A stretch of DNA of 64,000 nucleotides from Diospyros lotus (taxonomy: Eukaryota; Streptophyta; Magnoliopsida; Ericales; Ebenaceae): the NCBI RefSeq assembly GCF_014633365.1, contig NC_068338.1:9558616-9622615 (forward strand), written 5' to 3'. The number at the start of each line of letters is the position of its first letter. Positions within the stretch are counted from its first letter, which is position 1. The position numbers and the translations under genes are program-made. Shown piece after piece: positions 35,615-47,300 of the stretch. The notes under the pieces are model-generated. The model was not told where the DNA came from. It was given only the letters and a program-made list of their open reading frames with translations, and searched no databases.

Positions 35615-37836
35615 TGTAATATCCTAATATTTTGAGAATAATAATAATTAATTTTTTAGTATTTAAAATATTTTTGACATCCATTAGAGATTGTAGTTGA
35701 GAAAACTAATGGGCTTAAAGTTAGTGGGCTAAGTTGAAAAAGGAAATGTTAAGTAAATGGGCTTAGAGTTAGTGGGTTAAGTTGAAAAGAAAAAGAAAGA
35801 GTAAATAAATGGGCTTAGAATTAGTAGGCTAAGAAAGTGGGTTTAAAATTAATGAACTAAATGAAAGAATAATCTATTTAAAAGAAGATTTTGTGGAAAA
35901 TAATTAAGGTGACAAAATAATTAAAGATAGTGGGTGAAATAATTGAGAAATGTGGGAGACAAAGTAGGGTGTGGATAAATAATTAAAGATTATGGGAGAG
36001 ATTTAGTGAAAAATAATTAAGAAAAGTGACAAAATAATTAAAGATAAGAGGTGAAATAATTGAGAAATGTGGTAGACAAAGTAGGGTGTGGACAAATAAT
36101 CAAAGATAATAGGTGAAGTAATAGAGAAATGTGGGAGACAAAGTATGGTGTGGACAAATAATTAAAGATTATGGAAGAGATTTAGTGAAAAATAATTAAG
36201 AAATGTGATAAAATAATTAAAGATAGTAGGTCACTACAATTATGTTAAACTTAATTCAACCTTCTATAAATAGAGAAAACTTGAAAGGTTTGAGAACTTA
36301 GATTAGAAAGAGAAAGATTGTAAAAAAAAAAAGATTTAAGAGTGAGAGAGAAATTTGAAAAAGAGAAAGAAAGAAAATAGGAAAAACAAAATATAGATAA
36401 AAATATCAAAAATTCCTAAAAAAATCCTATAGGCCTTTAGTAGTTCTTGTGAAAATTTCTGATAGAAGGCGTCATTGGATAAACAAACCGAGTCTTCGTT
36501 GCAATATAGAAGAATACCAAATCGCTCCGCGGGAATGTGAGTTATCTTTGAATTTTTTTAAAAAAAAAATTCCAAAAATATGAGAATGATATTTTAGAAT
36601 TGTTGATGATGAAATTGGAAGAGAAGTGCATGATTAGTATTTATTATGGATTTTTGAGGCAATAGATGCTTGAAAATCAAAGAGAAAATGAGAAATAAAT
36701 AGAACATGGATTCTGAAAATTATGAGAAAATTTTTGGGGCTTAGGAATTATTGTGAAGAGAAATTGAGAAAATTTTATGAGAAAATATTTATTTCATAAT
36801 CTTGAAAAAATAATAAGAGGAAATGGGAGAAATTAAGAAAATTAGAGAAAATTAGAAATCTAATTTTTTTTAAGTAATTATGATGCCTAGGGTACATCAA
36901 GGTTCATAATTGAGTACGATTGGAAGTCCGACACGAATTTGAGGCAAAATTATGTTAAGGGCAAAATTGTATTTTTGCAAGGTAAATGGTATTTCTCAAC
37001 TAGATTTAGTTTTATGAAAATGTTTGGTTTGTAAGTGGTTTGATTCCAAAATCCGATTTTATGTAAATGATCTTATTATGTTGTCATGCCTTGATGTGAG
37101 TATGTTATGTAAATTGTATTTACATGTTTTGATTTATTAAATATGTATATAAGCATGATGAGATTCACGGTCAAACGTTGCATGGGTTTGGGATAAGGTA
37201 CTGGCGTCGTTGCTTTACCAATGGTGCACCTATACACCCCGGTCTGGCAAGGAGACTGTAAAAATGGCAAGTAATCTTAAGGTGCAGTCGACCAAAACAT
37301 AAGAGTTATGATGTTAAGTGCATTGTATACATATATGAGTATTAAATGTTTTGTTCCCTTACTTAGATGATTCATCATCTAACTTGGGCTTTGCCTCTAG
37401 AATATTCAAACGTTTTACATAGAGATTGTAGCAGAAACGAGGATAAATGAGGTATGAAATGGCACTTAGCAAAGTGCATAACGAGTTGTATGATGAGTTG
37501 AATGTATGTTATGTAAGTATTTAAGTTCTGCTACTTTGAATTTTGAACATTTTGAGAAATGATGATGTATAGTCTCATTTATAGTTAATGATGATGTATA
37601 ACTTTATTTATGATTAATGAAAATGTAAGAATTGATTTATGATTAATGTTAAGATGTTAGATTCGATTCTAACTTTCCGCATTGAATGTTTATGATGATT
37701 CTCTTTCAAGATAAATGTATGGAGATTTTGGAATAGATATGAGGAGTGATATGATTTATCAATAGTTTTTAAGAAAAAAAAAATTATTATTCTAGAATTT
37801 TTCTAAGTAATAACACTCGAAAAACGGGGCATTACA
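35615..37836 (+). mobile_element. Solo LTR (family D) with duplication gcttc, 2222 bp
   Basis: TGTAATATCCTAAT...GGGGCATTACA, flanked by gcttc at 35,610-35,614 and 37,837-37,841. Two repeat arrays lie inside: gggcttaRaRttagtRgg units at about 35,710-35,860, and units with agacaaagtaKggtgtgga at about 35,955-36,180. No coding frame is present. Confidence 0.9.
36264..36273 (+). promoter_or_regulatory. TATA box in solo LTR D
   Basis: TCTATAAATAGAG lies about 650 bp into the LTR, on the plus strand, after the repeat arrays. It is the likely U3 promoter element and fits the plus orientation of the LTR. Confidence 0.55.
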
Positions 37837-37841
37837 GCTTC

Positions 37842-38475
37842 ACTCGGCTAAATGCTTCAACAAAGAACAAATTAATTTAAATACTACTACTTTAGCACAC
37901 TTGGCCCCCAAGCTAACCATAATTACACTTTAATCCCTCAATTAAATTCTTTAATTCCACTTAAAAGAATTATTTATTACACTTGGACCCTCCAAGCCAA
38001 TTATTAATTACCATTAAGCCTTACAAATCTTGTTTTATTCGAAATTAATAATTGGCTTTTACTCAAAAATGTCGATTTCATCTCTACGCCTATACGAGAC
38101 CTTAATTCCACCCAAAAACGTTTCAGGGTTGCCTTACTCGCAAAATCGAACCACCCCTAGGGTTCTCTCAGTTTTTCGAAGGTCCCTTACAACCATTCGA
38201 TACCGGTACCCATTCAAGCTTTATACAAAATTTATTCCGAAAATTATTGTCAGTTTGCCTGTTTACAGTGTCATTAGTCTCATCTTGAAACGCTCACCAA
38301 TCTCATGCCCTCTTTCTTGGACATCTAAGTCCCGAGGTATTCCTTGACGTCGATTTGACAATTTTACTAATTAATTTTTTGAAATCGACATTTGGGCTTC
38401 GTGGACCATTCGATGTCCCTTCCAAATCAATGGAAATTATTTATCTTCCAATACCATATAATACGGGGTATTACA
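37842..38475 (-). repeat. Partial LTR of the non-coding family, right piece
   Basis: Carries the typical LTR end block: taccgg-like text, cgaaccacccctaggg at about 38,148, taagtcccgagg at about 38,326 and ggggtattaca at 38,475. It is the continuation of 35,140-35,614. Confidence 0.8.
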
Positions 38476-38889
38476 CAAATGAGCCGAGCTGTTCATGAGC
38501 AACTAGATAAAAGTTTGTTCAAATATGTTCGTTAAAGCAAATAAATCGAGGTTGAGACTAACTTTGAACCTCAATGTGTAAATGAGCCGAGCTTGAACTC
38601 AATAAAGCTTGGCTTATTAGCTCAATTAGAGACTCGCGAGCAGACCTAATTAGAAATTTGCGATTAGCTTGTGAAAATAGGTTTGTTTATAAATATATTA
38701 ATAAATTTATTCATAATTTTATAAATATATTATTTTATCGTTAGATAATGTATGTATTTATTCGATATATATTTTATAAATACATTATTTAAACATAAGT
38801 ACATATGCATACATATATCATCATTCATTATTATCATTATTTATTAGATTTTTACTAGGGACAACCTCTCCAAGAAACCCCATTATTCT
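38476..38889. other. AT-rich repeat-like spacer, no gene
   Basis: Contains several gagccgagct / gctcgagctcggctt-type phrases, which are common in decayed plant transposons, then an AT-rich stretch. Similar gctcgagctcggct text recurs in the duplicated block that follows (about 39,220 and 40,305). No reading frame is supported. Confidence 0.4.
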
Positions 38890-40943
38890 ATGGCTTGTTT
38901 TGCTCTCTCTTATCCTCTCTCCTCTCCTTTTCCCTTCATGATTGTTTCTTCCTTTTCATTTCCATAGCAGGCAGCATACACATTTTCCTGTTCTATTCCT
39001 CTTCTTCTCTTCTTTCAACACTACAAGAACAACCGACGACTTCTCCTCTTCCCTCACTGCTCACTAGTTGTGGAAGATGGACTGACGGCTTTGCTATTGC
39101 CTTGCCTCTCATCGCCAACCGCCACAACATTCTCCCTCTCCGCTACCTCTCGTCGTCGCTACACACCCCTCCATTTACTATCATTGTCGCATAGCCTCCT
39201 TTTTTAGTGATGGTAAGGTTGAGCTCGAGCTCGGCTTGACTCGATTACAACCCTATATTTTATCCAAAATTTATCTATAAAATAATGAAAAATGGATTAT
39301 TTAAGAAATTATTTAAAATAAAAAATTGATATTCCACGTGCTCAAAAGAGGGCAAATAAAAATAAATGGGAAATGAGAAATTTGCAAAAGGAGGAAGAGA
39401 GGGTGGAGGAAGTGCAGAGGCCCCACCCCAAATGATAAATCTTAATTTGCATACGTCACGTTCGATCCCTTTCGTTAAGTACAATTTTGTTTACCCTGAG
39501 ATAAAAAAAGTCATTTTAGGCCTCGCTCTCTATTCATCTCATTTTTCTCTCCTCTCTTTCCTTTCTCTTGCCATAGACTCATTGACAACCGCCTCGTTGC
39601 TACATTGTTGTCTCACCTACCTCGTCAACTAGAAGAAGGAGAGAGAAATAGAATGAATAGAAAGAGAGATTTAAAATGACTTTTTTTTATCTCACGTGAA
39701 CAATATTGCCCTCCCATCCCTTTCCTTTTTTTTTTTATTGTCTCCAAAAATCAGCACCACACACACGCATCACGTCAAGCATGTATGTATGAAGATTGTA
39801 CACCCACGCTAAGCCAGGCCAAACCCCCCCTCTCTCTGTCTCTCTCTATGGCTTGTTTTGCTCTCTCTTATCCTCTCTCCTCTCCTTTTCCCTTCGTGAT
39901 TGTTTCCATGTATGTATGAAGATTGTACACCCATGCCAAGCCAGGCCAACACCCCCCCTCTCTGTCTCTCTCTATGGCTTGTTTTGCTCTCTCTTATCCT
40001 CTCTCATCTCCTTTTCCCTTCGTGATTGTTTCTTCCTTTTCATTTCCATAGCAGGCAGCATACACATTTGCCTGTTTTATTCCTCTTCTTCTCTTTTTTC
40101 GACACTACAAGAACAACCGACGACTTCTCCTCTTCCCTCACTACTCACTAGTTGTGGAAGATGGACTGACGACTTTGCTATTGCCTTGCCTCTCATCGCC
40201 AACCGCCACAACATTCTCCCTCTCCGCTACCTCTCGTCGTCGCTACACACCCCTCCATTTACTATCATTGTTGCATAGCCTCCTTTTTTAGTGATGGCAA
40301 GGTTGAGCTCGAGCTCGGCTTGACTCGATTACAATCCTATATTTTATCCAAATTTTATCTATAAAATAATGAAAAATGGATTATTTAAGAAATTATTTAA
40401 AATAAAAAAATTGATATTCCACGTGCTCAAAATAGGGCAAATAAAAATAAATGGGAAATGAGAAATTTGCAAAATGAGGAAGAGAGGGTGGAGGGAGTGC
40501 AGAGGCCCCACCCCAAATGATAAATCTTAATTTGCATACGTCACGTTCGATCCCTTTCGTTAAGTACAATTTTGTTTACCCTGAGATAAAAAAAGTCATT
40601 TTAGGCCTCGCTCTCTATTCATCTCATTTTTCTCTCCTCTATTTCCTTTCTCTTCCCATAGACTCACTGACAACCGCCTCGTTGCTACATTGTTGTCTCA
40701 CCTACCTTGTCAACTGGAAGAAGGAGAGAGAAATAGAATGAATAGAAAGAGAGATTTAAAATGACTTTTTTTTATCTCACGTGAACAATATTGCCCTCCC
40801 ATCAGTTCCCTTCCCTTTCCTTTCTTTTTTTTATTGTCTCCAAAAATCTGCACCACACACGCATCACGTCAAGCATGTATGTATGAAGATTGTACACCCA
40901 CGCCAAGCGCCCCCCCCCCCCCCCCCCCCCCCCTGTCTCTCTC
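38890..40943. repeat. Direct segmental duplication, about 0.96 kb unit plus a 126-bp partial copy
   Basis: Unit one is 38,890-39,847, a short partial unit is 39,848-39,973, and unit two is 39,974-40,943. Each starts atggcttgttttgctctctc and ends in pyrimidine-rich gtctctctct. The full units are nearly identical. The short unit keeps only the first ~60 and last ~65 bases. The frames inside (for example 38,895-39,194 and 39,796-40,278) are repeats of one low-complexity Ser/Leu-rich reading and I do not support them as genes. The block ends about 270 bp before the inferred first exon end of the RING gene. Confidence 0.85.
40910..40933. repeat. Poly-C run of 24 bases
   Basis: An uninterrupted C run within the acaccccccc-type tail of the second duplicated unit. 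The matching place in the other units is a much shorter run, so its length may be unstable or a sequencing artefact. Confidence 0.7.
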
Positions 40944-40949
40944 TGGAAT

Positions 40950-42153
40950 TTGGAGCCACCCAATACCAACCCCAACCTCACTCAACCCAATTCAATTGCA
41001 GAAAATATTGAAAAAAAAAAAAGACCCCCCCCCCAAAAAAAAAAGTCTCCACAGTTTAACAAAAAGTCTCCTCTCCCCTCCCTCCCTCCCTCCCTCTCGC
41101 AATCTCTTTCCCAGAGGCAGAGGTTTTATTTTGGTTTTCGTTGCAGAAGAAGAAGCAGTTGCAGCAGCAACGACGACGGGACAGGCCGAAACAGAGGGCT
41201 TCCTTGCTTGCAGGTAAATTTTTCTTCCTTCCTTCTTGTATGCACGATCGATCGATCGATCGTCGATCGGTCGCCGCTTGTTTCAGAAAACAACATTTCA
41301 ATGCTTGATTTCGTCAGAATATATATATATATACATACATATAGTTATTTATTCAATTGCGGGTCAAACCATTCTTCATTTTCCTCCCTCATTAATTGCG
41401 CCGGCGATGGTTGTTGTAATAATCTTCCTTCCTTCCTTCCAGATTCTTCTTCTAATTTCTTCCGCCTGCCTGCCCGTATTTCTTCTTCACAACAACAATA
41501 TTCTCCGTTCCGAATTTCAGTTTATTCTAGAGAGAGATCCATCCGATCCCGGCAGCAGATCTCATCCCATCCGATCTGATCTGGTTTGATATTGTGGTCC
41601 TGATTTGAGCACAAGGTAGGATCCATCAACGCTGCACCAATTCAACTCAACTGCTAATCATTTTTTCTATTCCACTTGCATAGCCCTCCCCCCTCCTCTC
41701 TATATGTCTCTCTCTCTATATATATGTTTGATCCGACACCGACACCCATATTTCGTTTTCTGATTATTTTTCACCAATTTTCCCTCGCGCTTGGTTTCTG
41801 TTAGTTGATCATGACTTGCATTTTCAGCTTTCTTTCCCCAATTTTTTCTCTTTCTTATTGTTTGTGTGGGTGCCTGCGGAATGAATGTGCTGGCTTTATT
41901 CTTCAGCCGGAAAATATCTTTCTTTTTCTTGTCTTTATTGTCATTTTCTTATTTGAATTAGCATACGGCATTGGGCAATGTTCTTGGTGTAGTGGGGATC
42001 TTTAAATTAAAAATGGTTCATTTTCTCTTTGATAATTTATCCTGTGTAGTTTGCTTTGATGACGTCTCTCTGGGTGTTAGAGGTTTGACATGGGTATTAA
42101 ATTATTTGGTGTCGTAGTGAACAAAGGTTGGGGTGGGGGGTGCACTTAAAAGC
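40950..42153 (+). other. 5' untranslated region and probable leader intron of the RING gene
   Basis: A pyrimidine-rich stretch (ccctccctccctccctcc near 41,075) is followed by an exon-like segment ending gcttgcag/gtaaat at 41,213, a strong donor. Candidate acceptors before the ATG are at about 42,117 and 42,126. A second possible donor is acaag/gtagga at 41,615. A leader intron is common in this type of gene. The exact transcription start and acceptor cannot be fixed without transcripts. Confidence 0.5.
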
Positions 42154-43416
42154 ATGGATGAAATGGAGGGTGGAGCAGGAGCAGCAGCTGCAGCCGCAAG
42201 GTATTGGTGTCACTTTTGCTCCCAAATGGTGAACCCAGTCATGGAAGTGGAGATGATCAAGTGCCCCCTTTGTGAAAGGGGATTTGTTGAGGAATTGGGC
42301 TCTGCCGTCTCCTCCCCCTCCGTGGAAAACAACAATCCATTCCCTGATGATTACTTCTTTGGAGGTGGTGATGGGGGACCAGAATTTGAATCTGATCGCG
42401 CCCTCTCCCTTTGGGCCCCAATCTTGCTTGGCATGATGAGCAATCCCCGACGGCGGAGAAGATTCAGAAGGAGGCTAGAGTACGCGGATGAAGATGATGA
42501 TGAGGATGATAGTGAGCGTAACAACAGCGTCCAGCATGAGGGACAGACCGACCGGGAACTGGAATCCATCATCCGCAGGAGGAGGAGCTCTGCGACCATT
42601 CTCCAACTTCTCCATGGTATTAGAGCTGGGATGCTAACTGAATCAGACAACCCTGCAAGTGACAACAGGGATGGGAATGGTGATACCGCTGATATTAGGG
42701 ACAGAGAAAGGGTAATTCTTATCAACCCCTTCAATCAAACTATCATTGTTCAGGGTGGTTCTTACGAGTCAACCAATTCCCAGAATCAGGGTCGCAATCC
42801 TATTGGTTCTCTGGGTGATTATTTTATAGGTCCGGGCCTTGATTTACTGCTGCAGCATTTGGCAGAGAACGACCCCAACAGGTATGGCACACCGCCAGCA
42901 CAGAAGGAGGCGGTGGAAGCAATGCCCACAGTGAAAGTGGAGGAGAATTTGCAGTGTTCTGTTTGTTTGGATGACTTTGAAATCGGAAGTGAAGCGAAGG
43001 AGATGCCTTGTAAGCATAAGTTCCACTGTGGGTGTATTATCCCTTGGCTGGAGATTCACAGTTCCTGTCCAGTTTGCAGGCATCAGCTGCCTGCGGATGA
43101 ATCGAAGCTGGATTCTGATGGTTTTAGGAACAATAGCAACGGCGGCAGCAATGACACTGGGGAGAGTAACAACAACGGAGGCAGTAGTAATGGTGGTGGC
43201 ATGGGGGAAGATGGGGGTGGGGATTGGGATGGGAGAAATGGGAATGGGAGACGGTTCTCCGTGCCTCTTCCGTGGCCTTTCAATATATTTTCATCCTCAG
43301 GCTCAGGGGGGGACGGGAATAATTCCTCATCGACACCGTCGTCCTCCTCCTCAGCTGCAGCAGCAGCAAATGCATCGTCCAGAAATGGTTCTCAATCTCA
43401 TACAGATGAGAATTGA
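42154..43416 (+). CDS. RING-H2 E3 ubiquitin-protein ligase, RING1-like with N-terminal zinc ribbon
   Basis: A 420-residue single-exon frame. I start at the ATG at 42,154; the open frame reaches further upstream only through a GTG codon. Such proteins transfer ubiquitin from an E2 to substrates, usually in cytosol or nucleus, and several plant relatives act in stress or cell-death signalling. Domains: an N-terminal zinc ribbon, C19-x2-C22 and C37-x2-C40 in YWCHFC...CPLC; an acidic run EDDDEDDSE near 110-120; a hydrophobic FIGPGLDLLLQHL segment just before the RING; RING-H2 at 268-308 with C268, C271, C286, H288, H291, C294, C305 and C308, the complete C3H2C3 set; then a Gly/Asn/Ser-rich tail with FSVPLPWPF. 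No transmembrane segment is seen. The order matches RING1/RDUF-type ligases. It converges on the pyruvate kinase gene. Confidence 0.93.
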   Translation: MDEMEGGAGAAAAAARYWCHFCSQMVNPVMEVEMIKCPLCERGFVEELGSAVSSPSVENNNPFPDDYFFGGGDGGPEFESDRALSLWAPILLGMMSNPRRRRRFRRRLEYADEDDDEDDSERNNSVQHEGQTDRELESIIRRRRSSATILQLLHGIRAGMLTESDNPASDNRDGNGDTADIRDRERVILINPFNQTIIVQGGSYESTNSQNQGRNPIGSLGDYFIGPGLDLLLQHLAENDPNRYGTPPAQKEAVEAMPTVKVEENLQCSVCLDDFEIGSEAKEMPCKHKFHCGCIIPWLEIHSSCPVCRHQLPADESKLDSDGFRNNSNGGSNDTGESNNNGGSSNGGGMGEDGGGDWDGRNGNGRRFSVPLPWPFNIFSSSGSGGDGNNSSSTPSSSSSAAAAANASSRNGSQSHTDEN

Positions 43417-44398
43417 GTCTAAACATAACTGTGGGTACTGGAAGCTAGCCCTTTCTGATCTGTTGCGTGAATCCCTCTTTTTTTATCCTTGCTTATTACA
43501 TATGTACATATTTATATCTATATCTATATATATATATCTATATAACATTGCAAGAGAACCACCAGATTCTTGTACTTGGGTTGTATGAGCACATGTTTTT
43601 ACAGATTATTGGTTGTAATATTTTAGTTAGTGAGCAGAAACAGCGATGCTATATCATAAAAATGGCAGCCTGCATGTGTGTTCGTTTTTCAACATGACAT
43701 TAGTTGTGTTTTGGTTCTGTTCTGGTTGCTTCTTGGGTGACTTGGTTGGGGTGGGTCTTACATAAATATAAATTATAATAATATTCAACACAAACAATAG
43801 TGTTTGCTGCTTTTGCTTATTGCATCTTTGAAAATCAAATCTACCATCCCCACTGCACTCCATTCACATGACATGACAAGACACGACAAGAAAAGGCAAG
43901 GCAAAGATGGAATTGGATCGAATCTAGTGAGATTTTGTTGTCTTGTTATTGTTGGTAGTGCAGCTTTACGAGCCTCCTATGTCAATGCCATCAAAGATGC
44001 ATGACAATCATATTCAAGTTTTGCCCTAAACCCAAATAACAAACAATCATTCATGCATACTGACTCAAATTTTGCTGATTATTATCAGTTCCATGAGGAT
44101 GAGGGTATGCAACATGCCAGCTGCAATGCCAATCACATACCATTACCGTCCAACACAGTAAAACTGTGGCAGAGCCACCCCCCAAGTTCAAATCTCACAA
44201 AGAGTTGTAGAAATCGTTGTTGATGACATGCCCTTTTACCAAAAGACAAACTCAGTGGGCAAAAAATTAAAAATAAGAAACAAAAAACCCAAACCCAGAA
44301 GCACGTACCCTTCACCTGATGATCCTTCCTTCCTTCCTTCCAAGATCAACCAAGGCTAGCTGAAGAAATTTACCATCGCCAACATCTCTCCCCGCTCT
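43417..44398. other. Intergenic region between convergent genes
   Basis: About 980 bp holding both 3' ends. A (ta)n-rich tract (43,510-43,545) and AT-rich text follow the RING stop. On the opposite side, ttccttccttccttcc lies at about 44,324-44,341. No gene is seen. Confidence 0.55.
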
Positions 44399-47300
44399 CT
44401 ACTTCACTGTAACTATCTTGATTATGGACGCAGTCCCAATCCGGTGAAGAGCCACAACAGCATCTCCTTCTTTGCACAATCCCTTCCCTTTAGCATGTTG
44501 CAGGGCAAACTCCAATGCTTCTTCTGTTGATTCTTCACGGGAAGCTCTAGCAGACCCTGCACACAGAACAGGGACCAACCCCCTGAATATAAGGCTATGT
44601 CTAGCCGGAGACTCATCGCTGCATGACCAATCAAATGAATCAGTCTTGATCTCAGGGACCACCACAGAAAGTATTGGCATCCCTGGCCTGTACTTAGCCA
44701 CAAGTTTTGCAGTACTTCCTCCTCTGGTTAGGACCAATATAAGAGATGCTTTTGCCGAGTTGGCTGTTCGCACTGCAGACGAGGCCAAGCTCTCCAATGG
44801 GCTCATAGGCACAGGTGCATTTGCCATAATCCTTTTGAAAACATCTGCATAATCAATTGTGCTCTCTGCTTCTACACAGATTTTGGCCATAGTTTGAACT
44901 GCAAGCTCCGGATAAGCCCCGGCAGCTGTTTCGCCGCTCAGCATTACGCAGTCTGTCCCATCAAGAACTGCATTGGCGACATCAGTAGCCTCTGCCCGAG
45001 TCGGCCTTGGAGATTTGATCATTGACTCCAACATCTGGGTAGCTGTTACAACAGGCTTGCCTTGGATATTGCACTTGTAGATCATCACTTTCTGTGCTAA
45101 GAATATCTTTTCAATTGGAATTTCCATTCCCAGATCACCTCTTGCAACCATAAAGGCATCTGAATTTGCAAGGATTTCATCAAAATTTGCCACCCCTTCT
45201 TGATTTTCAACCTTACAAACACAAACAAAGAAAATTGAACTGACGTTGTGGCCTTGGAAATTACAGTAACATCCCTTACAGAGTTGCCCAAGAGTTATCT
45301 AAGATTCTTGAAAGAACATTTTACCCTTATTTCTCAGAAAGTGTGTTCCGTTACAATTATGCACATGTTTGTTAAAAAAAAAAAAGATAAAAAAATTGTC
45401 TCAATCTTCTAACTTTAGGTATCACCAAGAAAATGCCAACAAAACATTATCGCAGATTGATATAGACATGCATAAACAAACATATTTTACCATTGTCCCG
45501 ATCAAGCACCTTGATAGTTGCTAGCGGCAATAAGAGATTATTATGTAATGCAACTATAATTAGTTATTTTTTCTTAATTATATGATGTTTAGGATCTGAG
45601 TTGGTCCACATCTATTAAAGGGCTGAATTTGTAAGGCATCCAGTAATTTCTAATATGATAGGGCATTTTCTGTATTTCTGCAATCTCTCAGGGGTGTCTA
45701 CGCTATTTGTCCGGAGTAAGTTAGTATAGAGTTCACCAATTGTACGCCAAAAGGAAAAATAAAAATAAAAAGCATCACAGAAAATTTTAGAGGTCCCAAA
45801 CTTTTATTGATAATCTTGAGCAAATATCATAACCAAAAACCGCTTGTAACCATTCTATCAATAGATGATCCTGTTCGCTATATGCTTAACGAAATACTAT
45901 TTTGAATCACCAAATGTTCTGTTAGCAATGTTGGGAAAAATTTCATGGTTTATTTTGTTTTAGTTTCCAAGTAATCCTAAAAAAAAAAAATCCTGTATGA
46001 TGCATGTCTTCACCATCTCCATCTCATCCCTTAATACAAATTTCTTATTTGTTATCTGATCTTTTTAGTGGAAATCGCTTATGAACCAGTCAGTGGGGCA
46101 AGTTTGTTTATCTCTAGAGGTACAACATAAATGGCTTAAATATTAGCAATCAGAATCACATTTCAAATTTCCATTTTATTTTTCCCTAAATGAACAAACC
46201 TTCGACATGAGGAGGATATTCTTTGCATGCTCGCCCAACTCTTTCCGAACCTCCACGAGGTCAGAACCTTTGCGTACAAAAGATAGTGCAATCATGTCAA
46301 TCTTATTAGGAACTCCCCATTCTAAGATATCAACCTTGTCCTTCTCAGTCAAAGTAGGAAGATCCACAATTACCCCTGGGAGATTGACATTCTTTCTCTC
46401 ACCAATAACGGCTGTATTCTCACAACGGCATTTAACCAAACCATTTTTCTTGTCACAAGACAGAACAGTAAATGTGATTGTGCCATCTGCACAGAGTATC
46501 ACACTATCTGGCTTCACATCGTCGGCCAATTTTGGATAGCTCATGCAGATCATGTTCTCATCACCCTTGATGGTATAATCAGTGGAGATGGTGATCTCTT
46601 GACCCTGTTTAAGTTGGATGGGCTGTCCGTCTTTCAAAAATCCTGTTCGAATCTCTGGACCCTGTGAAATCACAAAATAAGTTGGAATTAGAAAATTCTG
46701 CAGTTGATGCAAAAAGGATTCTTAATGTTCATGGAAAAAGAAAAAAGAAAGATTGTTTTAAGGAACACTGCTTCCCTAAAGTTGATAGCAAACAAGTTAG
46801 AACACTGATGCTCCTATAGCCCACCAGCTTTAGATATGAGGAAATGGAAACTACAGTAAAAATAAATTAGAACTAGACAGGGTGAGAGGATAAGGGAAAA
46901 GCTGGCAACAAATGCTATGGTTTAGCCAAATTTCCAGAAAATTTTCACATCTTATTTGAGTTATGAAACTGCAGCAGCCTTCATGAAACAATGATATGCC
47001 CCAATATCCGTAAAATTGACCTAAATATGGTGTACAAGCAATGCCCAGAAGATATAGAACTAATCTAAACAAGACACCTGCCAGGCTGGTGAAAGATTTA
47101 GAAAATGGTTAAAGTTCAACCTAAATTAGAAAAATGGAATTAGACGGAGGGAACCTTGCAGCTTCTTCGGTGATCCCATTAGGAAATGTTGAATTTTCAC
47201 TTTAGCATGAGCTAAAAAAAACAAAATTGGCCACTGAAATTGCGAAAATATTTGGAATTGTAAACCAAGAGAGAGCGTTGTGAGAGTTTTCTATCTACTT

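Noticed and set aside
38895..40278. Ser/Leu-rich frames in the duplicated block as a gene family
   Set aside because: Pyrimidine-rich low-complexity readings without domains, differing in length between copies; better read as duplicated non-coding DNA.
41235..41272. gatcgatcgatcg run as a regulatory or recombination site
   Set aside because: A simple gatc repeat in the presumed leader intron; no further evidence.
42133..42153. Upstream extension of the RING gene by seven codons
   Set aside because: The extension starts with GTG, not ATG; the first ATG in frame is at 42,154 and precedes the conserved zinc ribbon.
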